This document shows, one piece after another, positions 51,010 to 57,769 of a stretch of 64,000 nucleotides of DNA. Below the pieces are notes generated by a model. It did no database searches and was not told the origin of the DNA. It saw only the letters and a list, made by a program, of their open reading frames with translations. The position numbers and the translations under genes were made by a program. Within the stretch, counting starts at the first letter, position 1, and each line of letters opens with the position of its first letter. Source of the stretch: Chitinophagales bacterium (GTDB taxonomy: Bacteria > Bacteroidota > Bacteroidia > Chitinophagales > Saprospiraceae); contig JAFLBP010000015.1 in assembly GCA_017303875.1 (NCBI GenBank), forward strand, positions 1 through 64,000, written 5' to 3'.

Positions 51010-52298
51010 ATTTTATGAATAATCGCAAACGCCTTACTGACCGCGGCTGGAGCCAAATGCGGCAACTGTTGGATCGGGAAATGCCCGTCCGGCAACGCCG
51101 ACCCATCATTTGGTGGTGGCTGGCTGCCGCTTTTTTACTTGGCTGTTTAAGTTCGGCCCTTTACCTGCAACATTTGCAACGCAAACCGATTGTGTATGTG
51201 CCGGTTCCGCAAACCGTGTATGTCACCAAAGAGATTCCTGCCCCCAATACCAACTACAAGGCCGGGAATACGAGCAAGCCACAGGGGGATCAGTCCATCT
51301 CTCAATCAAATTTGAGTAGTGGTACTTATTTAGCGCAAAAACAGGCAAATTTCCAGGCCGTTGCGCGCACAGAGTCCCGTTTTGGTGCAAAGGGTGATTT
51401 GCACGCGACACAAAACGCTGTTGCACAATTATTGCCGACATCAGTTCTGCCTGCGGAAATACCTGATTTTTCGGCCTTTATTTTTGATAATCCCGTTTGC
51501 TTTCCGGTACACGAACCTTTATCGGGCCGTATCAAGCCCTTGGCCCTCGCCGATCCCGGCGCTGTGATGGGCGTCAATGTTGAAATGGCGCGCAAACGCA
51601 ACTATAAACTCCTGGCATTTGGTATAAATGCAGCCATTGCCACAGAGCGTTTCCAGACCATAAACCGCGCTTCGGCCGGTCTATTTGTAGATTATCAGCC
51701 GCTAAGGCAATTTGGTTTGCGTCTGGGATTAGGTTACCAGCACGCGCTCCCAAGTGCCCACACGCGTCCGCTTGCCCCGATTACCGCAGCCGATTACATG
51801 CAGGCAACCGGGTATTACGGCCTGATTGCCGCACTTCGGGACAGTTCCGGGCAATACCTGGTCAATCCTTCCAGCACGGTTGTAGTGCCGGTATCGCGCC
51901 TGCATCGTATTGAAGCGCCGATCAGCTTGTACTGGGCGCCTGCGGGCCGCTTGCGCCTGTATTCCGGTGTGGTAGTTCAACGTATTTTCCAGGCTAAAAC
52001 CAGCGACCACAGCTTCATTGAAGATGCCGATGTGGTGGTGCAGAATGGTTACCGCGCCGCGCGTATGGATGAGGTGGTGTCGCGCCGGATAGATCGCTGG
52101 TCTTTCGACTGGATGGCTGGCGTTGGGATGCGCATTTTCCCGCGCTTTGAATTAGGGTTTGCTTATCGCGAAAACGTGCAGAGCAAATCGAGCATTGAAG
52201 CGCAAAAAGCGGACATTATCAGCAATCCCGATATTCGGGAAGGGCTGATGCGCGTCAAACGTCCGCAACTTACTTTGTCAGGTACAATGTTTTTCTGA
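51006..52298 (+). CDS. Single-helix membrane protein with C-terminal barrel-like domain, sigma-factor partner
   Basis: The protein has 430 residues. The cytoplasmic N-terminus (about 1-35, RKRLTDRGWSQMRQLLD) and one membrane helix (about 36-56, IIWWWLAAAFLLGCLSSALY) look like an anti-sigma factor. A low-complexity linker (about 65-190) follows. The last 230 residues consist of alternating strands (LLAFGINAAIATERFQTI, FGLRLGLGYQHAL, RLYSGVVVQRIFQAK, ELGFAYRENVQ) ending in LTLSGTMFF, as in outer-membrane beta-barrels. The protein may link an inner-membrane sigma regulator to the envelope. The start at 51006 overlaps the sigma gene; the longer frame lies entirely in the sigma gene. The topology is inferred. 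Confidence 0.68.
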   Translation: MNFMNNRKRLTDRGWSQMRQLLDREMPVRQRRPIIWWWLAAAFLLGCLSSALYLQHLQRKPIVYVPVPQTVYVTKEIPAPNTNYKAGNTSKPQGDQSISQSNLSSGTYLAQKQANFQAVARTESRFGAKGDLHATQNAVAQLLPTSVLPAEIPDFSAFIFDNPVCFPVHEPLSGRIKPLALADPGAVMGVNVEMARKRNYKLLAFGINAAIATERFQTINRASAGLFVDYQPLRQFGLRLGLGYQHALPSAHTRPLAPITAADYMQATGYYGLIAALRDSSGQYLVNPSSTVVVPVSRLHRIEAPISLYWAPAGRLRLYSGVVVQRIFQAKTSDHSFIEDADVVVQNGYRAARMDEVVSRRIDRWSFDWMAGVGMRIFPRFELGFAYRENVQSKSSIEAQKADIISNPDIREGLMRVKRPQLTLSGTMFF

Positions 52299-52335
52299 TA
52301 CTTTATCACCATTCTTTTGCATGAAGCAAAAACAG

Positions 52336-52366
52336 GGGTCGGCCGTAAGGTGCGACCCTTTGTTTT
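52336..52366. terminator. Bidirectional terminator
   Basis: GGGTCG (52336-52341) and CGACCC (52353-52358) pair, with TTTGTTTTT on the plus side and a matching T-rich tract on the minus side. It lies between convergent genes. Confidence 0.6.
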
Positions 52367-53604
52367 TATTCCTCTACATAATCCAGATCGGTGTGGAAAG
52401 TATCTTTCATGCCCCAGAGTGCTATAAAGGGAATGACAAGACAAATTGCGCCAATGAGCCATGCCGCAGCAAGCACATTGCCGCCAATTGAAAGCCCGGC
52501 AACCGCTACACTGTTGTCCTTTAAATATTTAAAAGAAGCATTAATGGGCACCTGCATGCCGCGGGCAAAATTAGGCACAGATGTGGCTACCGTCGCGCGC
52601 AGGTTGACGCCGAACTGCTCGGCAGCGATCGTTACAAAAATCACCCAGAAACCGGCTGAAATGCCCAGCAGGAAATGCGAAACATAGAACATTGCCGGCG
52701 TGTTGAACTGCCCGCCAAGGTACCACACAACTGCCAGCACATCTAAGCTCAGGAAAATCAGCATCACTTTTTTTCGGCTTTGCAGCCATTGACTAATCAG
52801 GCCGGAACCAACGTCTCCGAGAATAAGTCCGGTGTAGCAGGCAGCAATGGCATTGCCCGGGCTGATACCCTCCAAGCCTTTTGCCTTGCCAAACTGATCG
52901 GAGAACATAATCAGTACACCCACTACAAACCAGGTAGGCGTGCCGATAAAGATGCAGCGCAAAAAGCGGAAAAAACGTTCCCGTTTGGTAAAAAGGGCAA
53001 AAAAGTTGCCTTTTTGCACATCAGATCGGGCTTTTGTTTGCTCAAAAATACCCGATTCCTGCACTTTGATGCGTAAAATGAGCAGCATCAAACCCAAAGC
53101 ACCACCGATAAAGTAACAGGTCTGCCAGCTGAAATTTTTACTGATTACCCAGGCGAGTAAAGCGCCCGTAAGCCCGACAGCCGCTACGATGGTCACGCCG
53201 AAACCGCGCCGGCGGCGGGGCATCAGCTCCGCAACAAGCGTAATACCTGCACCGAGTTCTCCCGCCAGCCCGACACCTGCAATAAAGCGGTAAAAAGCGT
53301 AGTCTGCGTACCCCTGTGCCAAGCCGTTGAGCAAGTTTGCAAGCGAGTATAAAGCGATGGAGAAGTAAAGTACTTTTACCCGCCCCTTGCGGTCGCCTAA
53401 TACCCCCCAAAGGATGCCCCCGAATAACATTCCTGCCATCTGCCAGTTTTGAAGCAGCAAGCCGTAGTCAAAAACCTCCTGATCGCTGTATTTGAGGTCT
53501 TGCAAGCTCGCTTTGCGTACAAAACCAAATAAGAGCAGGTCGTAGATGTCGACAAAATAGCCGAGTGCGGCAACGAGAATGGCGGTGTTTGCAGATTTAG
53601 ACAT
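52366..53604 (-). CDS. MFS transporter
   Basis: The 412-residue protein has twelve predicted helices and the major-facilitator loop motif WGVLGDRKGRVKVLY between helices 2 and 3. The first helix carries GYFVDIYDLLLFGFV, which with the acidic residues is typical of metabolite:H+ symporters of the sugar/carboxylate subgroup. The substrate cannot be told. It is the last gene of a minus-strand run from TetR at 57196. The 24-bp gap to the LuxC-like gene supports co-transcription. Confidence 0.82.
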   Translation of the reverse strand: MSKSANTAILVAALGYFVDIYDLLLFGFVRKASLQDLKYSDQEVFDYGLLLQNWQMAGMLFGGILWGVLGDRKGRVKVLYFSIALYSLANLLNGLAQGYADYAFYRFIAGVGLAGELGAGITLVAELMPRRRRGFGVTIVAAVGLTGALLAWVISKNFSWQTCYFIGGALGLMLLILRIKVQESGIFEQTKARSDVQKGNFFALFTKRERFFRFLRCIFIGTPTWFVVGVLIMFSDQFGKAKGLEGISPGNAIAACYTGLILGDVGSGLISQWLQSRKKVMLIFLSLDVLAVVWYLGGQFNTPAMFYVSHFLLGISAGFWVIFVTIAAEQFGVNLRATVATSVPNFARGMQVPINASFKYLKDNSVAVAGLSIGGNVLAAAWLIGAICLVIPFIALWGMKDTFHTDLDYVEE

Positions 53605-53628
53605 AGGGCAGGTCAGGAAGATAAACGT

Positions 53629-54660
53629 TTACAGATTGCACAGGAATTGCATCACATCAACCCCGTCCGGGTAATCTTTCAGCCCGGGGTGCTGGGTGTC
53701 GCCGAAAGCAAGGGTATTCAGGGACGGGAGAGACACCGCACTAACGATACACTGTATCTGGTCGGCGATACTTTGCAGGCTTGCTTCGAGTTCGTAGAGG
53801 TCGTTGTAGTATTCGTAATTCAGGGAGGCGATACGCGATTGCAGGGCGCTGTTTTCCGTCAGCAGCAGGCAGCCATTGTTATAATGGTGTATTTTGTTCA
53901 GAATGAACAGGGTAAAGTTGTAATCGAAATTGTTTTTCCATTTGTTGTGCATGGAAATTTCACGGTATTCGTGCAAAACTTCCATTAAATGCTCAAAATT
54001 ATAGCCATGTGGCACATATAATTTACTGACATTCCGGCAACCCAGTCCAAAATAGCTCACAATATCGGCGCCCAGTGCCAGTAGCTCGGCATCGGTTTCC
54101 TGGCCGCTGAGAATGGCCACGCTGTTTCGGTTGCGTCGGATGATATGCGGGTATTTGCCAAAATATTCTTCAAAATAGCGGGCGGTGTTGTTGCTTCCGG
54201 TGGCAATGACCGCATCAAAATCCCGCAGGGGAGCCTCTGCGCCTACGAAATGGGTGTAGGCGGCGCTCGCCGGTTCAATTGCTGCTAATGCCTGCAACAA
54301 AGCCGGCAGCAGGTATTTGTCTTTATCTGAAAGCTTTACGACGGCCGTATGCCCGGCCATAAAAACGCAAAGCCAGTCGTGAAAGCCGACCAACGGAATA
54401 TTCCCGGCCATGATGAGTCCGACACGACATGGCGAAACCCCCTCAACAGGATATTGCGCTGCCCAGGCGTTCAGTTTTTCAGGATCAAGAAATTCCGCTG
54501 CGATTGCGTTTAAGCTGCGCTGTATGTTTTCCTGCGTAAACCAACTGTTTTCTATTTCCGAGCGGCGCATGGCCTGTTCGAGGCGCTCCTCCTTTTCAAG
54601 TATCCATTGGCCCAGTTTTCCCAGTGCTGCGATACGGGCCTGTAGTGATAAAGTTTCCAT
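53629..54660 (-). CDS. LuxC-like acyl-CoA reductase
   Basis: The 343-residue protein belongs to the acyl-CoA reductase (LuxC) branch of the aldehyde dehydrogenase superfamily, which reduces fatty acyl groups to aldehydes with NADPH. Visible features are RVGLIMAGNIPLVGFHDWL (cofactor side), VIATGSNNTARYFEEYFG, and the catalytic cysteine in SYFGLGCRNVSKLYVP. No LuxD, LuxE or luciferase gene is nearby, so light production is not implied; lipid, wax or other fatty-aldehyde metabolism is more likely. Neighbours are a glycosyltransferase and an Omp85-like protein, which suggest envelope lipid work. Confidence 0.8.
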   Translation of the reverse strand: METLSLQARIAALGKLGQWILEKEERLEQAMRRSEIENSWFTQENIQRSLNAIAAEFLDPEKLNAWAAQYPVEGVSPCRVGLIMAGNIPLVGFHDWLCVFMAGHTAVVKLSDKDKYLLPALLQALAAIEPASAAYTHFVGAEAPLRDFDAVIATGSNNTARYFEEYFGKYPHIIRRNRNSVAILSGQETDAELLALGADIVSYFGLGCRNVSKLYVPHGYNFEHLMEVLHEYREISMHNKWKNNFDYNFTLFILNKIHHYNNGCLLLTENSALQSRIASLNYEYYNDLYELEASLQSIADQIQCIVSAVSLPSLNTLAFGDTQHPGLKDYPDGVDVMQFLCNL

Positions 54661-54691
54661 GAGGCAAATATAGCAGTAAATGGACGGGACT

Positions 54692-55375
54692 TCAGGGGCG
54701 CAGCATTTTTTTGTAGGCGGCTTTTATCTTTTCGGGCGGCTTGTTGCGATTAAACATATAAAATGCCAGTGCATTGGCAAGTTGGACACGCAACCAGGAA
54801 TTGTTCCGGTATTTTCGTGCAGAAACGAGCGCATTTTCAGGTAGAATTTCAAATTTCAGCAGGGGAAGAGCGCGGCGCAGAAAATCATACTCTTCCATCA
54901 CCACGTAGCGTTCATCGTATGCACCCAAGGCTTGAAAGTCGGATTTCGAGATAAAAAAAGTTTTATCCCCGCCCTGGCACCACATAAAATAAAATCTTGT
55001 AAACCAGGAGTTTATGCGTAAAATCCAGCTATCCGACTGAAAGCGGTAACGAAAACAGCCCATTTGAACGCCCCTTTTGAGCGCATTGGCGATGGCTTGT
55101 TCAAAACCTTGTGGCGGCAGCGTATCTGCGTGTACAAAGTAAAGCACTTCATGGGAGGCATTGGCAGCGCCGAGGTTCATTTGTCGGGCGCGTCCGGAAA
55201 TTGGGCTGTTTATCACCCGGGCTCCGGCGGCATTTGCCACGGCGGCGGTATTGTCGGGACTGTTGGCGTCTACGACTATAATTTCCGACTGTGGGCTGTT
55301 TTGTTTAAGGTAATGCAGCAATGCGCCGATGTTGCCTGCTTCGCAGTAGGTGGGAATGATGATACTCAGGCGCAT
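54692..55375 (-). CDS. Family 2 glycosyltransferase (TIGR04283-like)
   Basis: The 227-residue GT-A enzyme has SIIIPTYCEAGNIGALL at the start, the nucleotide-sugar segment VVDANSPDNTAA (about 34-45) and the DXD-like HADTLPP (about 81-87) for metal binding. A C-terminal hydrophobic patch (LANALAFYMFN) may touch the membrane. The small group to which it belongs has been linked to arsenosugar biosynthesis in some bacteria; that annotation cannot be confirmed here. It starts 2 bp before the Omp85-like gene ends. Confidence 0.82.
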   Translation of the reverse strand: MRLSIIIPTYCEAGNIGALLHYLKQNSPQSEIIVVDANSPDNTAAVANAAGARVINSPISGRARQMNLGAANASHEVLYFVHADTLPPQGFEQAIANALKRGVQMGCFRYRFQSDSWILRINSWFTRFYFMWCQGGDKTFFISKSDFQALGAYDERYVVMEEYDFLRRALPLLKFEILPENALVSARKYRNNSWLRVQLANALAFYMFNRNKPPEKIKAAYKKMLRP

Positions 55376-55377
55376 AC

Positions 55378-56487
55378 TCAGAAAGCTTCTCCGATGGTGA
55401 GGTAAAAGCTGTTGTTGTTTTTGCCCAGGCCGAATCCGTAATCAAGGCGCAGGTGCAGGTGTTGCGTGCGGTCAAATTCAAAACGCAGCCCGGCGCCGGC
55501 ATTGGGTCTGAGCCTGACGGCTTCGTTTTTTCTGCCAAAAACGGCGCCTGTAGCGAGAAAGCCGACGCCTTTAAAGCGCCAGAAGAGGGGGAATCGGAAT
55601 TCGCTTTGAAGCAGCGCACTGTGCAGGTCGCGGAATTTTCCATCGGGATAACCCCGCAGCCGCCTTGGTCCGCCGAGTTGTGGCAGCAGGAAAAACGGGA
55701 TATCGCCTGCGCTGAATTGCAGGGCGCCGTGCAAAACGAGTACCTGTTTTTTGCCGATCGGGAAATAGCGGGCGGCATCGGCTGAGAGGCGGAGGTGCTT
55801 AAAATGACTGCCGATACTTTGGTTGCCGGCAAAGGCGGAGAGTTCTACAAAAGCGCCTTTGTGCGGAAAGAATTGGTTGTCGCGGGAATCATATAACCAA
55901 ACGGCACCGGCACTGCTCATGCGTCCGCCCTCGCTGCCAGTGAGTAGTTTTTGATCAATTTCGCCGCCTTCCTGCACTTTAATCATGGTAAAATCGTCGA
56001 ATTGCAGGCGCAATCCGACCAATTGTTTGGCATTGAGGTTGCGGGCGAGCGTCAGGCGCAGGCGCGGGTATTGAGCGGTGTAGGGTTCGGCGAACTGATT
56101 GGAATAGGTGTTGCCGATGCCAAAATATTGATAGAAGTAGCGGAACCAGCCCAGTTCGCCATACGCGCGCCATTTGCCGTTGCCGCTATACCATTGAAAG
56201 GGGAAAAAAAGCAGGATTTGCTCTCGCTGCGTAAACGCTGTGGAGATGGTGATGCTGCTGCGCAAGGGCTTGCCCGGAAAGGTAAGTATACCGCCGGCGC
56301 CGGCGCCCCAGCGGGTGTCGTAGCTGTAGAACAGGAGCGGAACCGCAAAAATTTTAACTTTTTTTTCCGGTTTGAGGGCGCTGCTGTCTGTTTTTTCGGA
56401 CGCAACATCCTGCGCACGAATACAGGCGGGATACAAGAATAACAACGCGCTGGTCAGCGCGATTATTCGGGTAAAATGAAAGGACAT
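55378..56487 (-). CDS. Omp85/BamA-superfamily-like outer-membrane protein
   Basis: The protein has 369 residues with a signal peptide (about 1-26, ACIRAQ). It is a barrel-only bacterial-surface-antigen domain: strands such as WYSGNGKWRAYGELGWFRYF and LRLTLARNLNAKQLVGLRL, the conserved loop GGPRRLRGYPDGKFRD resembling the VRGF/Y motif, and a C-terminal LTIGEAF. No POTRA domains precede the barrel, so it is not BamA itself; it may act as a lipid- or protein-handling barrel. The ATG at 56487 is preferred; 56505 is also possible. Confidence 0.75.
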   Translation of the reverse strand: MSFHFTRIIALTSALLFLYPACIRAQDVASEKTDSSALKPEKKVKIFAVPLLFYSYDTRWGAGAGGILTFPGKPLRSSITISTAFTQREQILLFFPFQWYSGNGKWRAYGELGWFRYFYQYFGIGNTYSNQFAEPYTAQYPRLRLTLARNLNAKQLVGLRLQFDDFTMIKVQEGGEIDQKLLTGSEGGRMSSAGAVWLYDSRDNQFFPHKGAFVELSAFAGNQSIGSHFKHLRLSADAARYFPIGKKQVLVLHGALQFSAGDIPFFLLPQLGGPRRLRGYPDGKFRDLHSALLQSEFRFPLFWRFKGVGFLATGAVFGRKNEAVRLRPNAGAGLRFEFDRTQHLHLRLDYGFGLGKNNNSFYLTIGEAF

Positions 56488-56518
56488 ATCGGTAGAATTA
56501 CTCAAATGTACGAGTAAT

Positions 56519-57196
56519 TCAGCTTTTCCGGATGGAAGAAAAAACCAGATTGTTGAGAAATTCTACGATTTGATCTTCGTCTTTATCGGCGGTAAAGTCG
56601 GTCAGACGCGGCAGATTCTGCATAAAATAATATTGCAGATGAGCCATTTCGATCAGGGTGCTGGCCAGCGAGTGGGGGTATTTAAAATCGGGGTTGTACT
56701 CAATGAACAGGTCGGCTATACGGGCACAGAGGTCTTTGTAAGGCTTAAAAAGCTGGCCCTGATTGATCTGGCTCACTTCGCGGGTGAGGTAGGTTTTGCT
56801 GCTTTCCGCGATGACGATTTCGTAGAGTGCTTTTTTATCGAGGCCGGAGCTGTCCATTCCTTCCGGCAATTGCCGAACGAGCAGGTTGATAACGGTTTGG
56901 ATTTTTTCTTCGGAGCTGTGGAGGTTGTGGAGTGAAAACACCACCAGGTATTCCAGGAAATTCCAGTACCAGTTCAGGATGTAAAGCAGCAGCCGGTGTT
57001 TATTTTCGAAGTAGCGGTAAATGCTGGCTTCGGTGGTGTGCATTTCATCGGCTAATTTTTTGAAGGTAAAATGCTCAAAGCCAAGTTTGTGCATCAAGAT
57101 TAAACCCTGGCGAACAATATTTCGTCCAAGTTGCGTATCTTCGGGATCCCTTAAGACAAGTTTGTCGTTGGGGTGTATTCGAATCATGAATTGCAT
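56519..57196 (-). CDS. TetR-family transcriptional regulator
   Basis: The protein has 225 residues. The N-terminal helix-turn-helix (about 35-70) reads LADEMHTTEASIYRYFENK, the TetR signature; the rest is a ligand-binding helical bundle (about 75-220) that is not conserved enough to name the ligand. The frame extends to a TTG at 57217, but that lies in a -7 element, so the start is at the ATG at 57196 or 57187. The position at the head of the minus-strand run of Omp85-like, glycosyltransferase, LuxC-like and MFS genes suggests it controls that run. Confidence 0.85.
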   Translation of the reverse strand: MQFMIRIHPNDKLVLRDPEDTQLGRNIVRQGLILMHKLGFEHFTFKKLADEMHTTEASIYRYFENKHRLLLYILNWYWNFLEYLVVFSLHNLHSSEEKIQTVINLLVRQLPEGMDSSGLDKKALYEIVIAESSKTYLTREVSQINQGQLFKPYKDLCARIADLFIEYNPDFKYPHSLASTLIEMAHLQYYFMQNLPRLTDFTADKDEDQIVEFLNNLVFSSIRKS

Positions 57197-57214
57197 GTGC
57201 TCGAAAAATTTGTG

Positions 57215-57222
57215 CAAAGGTA
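57215..57222 (-). promoter_or_regulatory. -7 element upstream of the tetR-like gene
   Basis: On the minus strand this reads TACCTTTG, an exact match. It implies transcription begins near 57208 and decides against the TTG start at 57217. No clear -33 TTTG stands at 19-20 bp. Confidence 0.45.
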
Positions 57223-57404
57223 CACAATGCGCCGTATTTGTTAGTTTTTAGTAATCTTTTTTTAAAGTATGACTATTTAAAACGATGGCGATACTATTGT
57301 AAGTTTTTTATGACTTAAAATATTGTTAAGAAGGCAACTATCAAAATCTTGTGGCGTTTATGATATGATTTTTGTGTGGTTTATTTCAATCTTCAATTTT
57401 CATT

Positions 57405-57710
57405 ATGAAACATTTGCCTGAATCATTGTCCAATATCCTCCAGCAGTTTTACGCACAGGGTTATGTGTTGCATGAAAACAAGATCAACAACAGCCCTAAC
57501 GAATCGTTGCAGGCGCCGGATTGGCGTTTGGACAGCGTTCGTCGTATCCCGCCGGGCGCCGATCATTCGGAAGCATTTATTGTCGTAGCGGTATCGAGTG
57601 TCTACCGACAGTCCAGGCTTTTATTTGTGGAATCTGTAGCTGCCCAGCAACGTTTTGACCCGATGCACTTGATGCGCAGGCTGTTTGCCGTAGGGCGGAA
57701 TAAACAGTAG
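57405..57710 (+). CDS. Hypothetical protein
   Basis: The 101-residue protein has no signal peptide or membrane helix. Features are an N-terminal amphipathic helix (LPESLSNILQQFYAQGYVLH) and a central strand pair (AFIVVAVSSVYRQSRLLFVE). I recognise no family. It begins at the ATG at 57405; the upstream extension to 57372 has no conserved character. It lies 60 bp before the hybrid sensor gene. Confidence 0.55.
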   Translation: MKHLPESLSNILQQFYAQGYVLHENKINNSPNESLQAPDWRLDSVRRIPPGADHSEAFIVVAVSSVYRQSRLLFVESVAAQQRFDPMHLMRRLFAVGRNKQ

Positions 57711-57769
57711 ACTGCAAAAAATATTCCAATTCCCTTTCCATTTTGCGTTTGCCCGGTTTTCTTTGCGGG

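Noticed and set aside
53629..54660. Bioluminescence function for the LuxC-like gene
   Set aside because: No luciferase, LuxD or LuxE gene nearby; LuxC relatives are common in non-luminous Bacteroidota.
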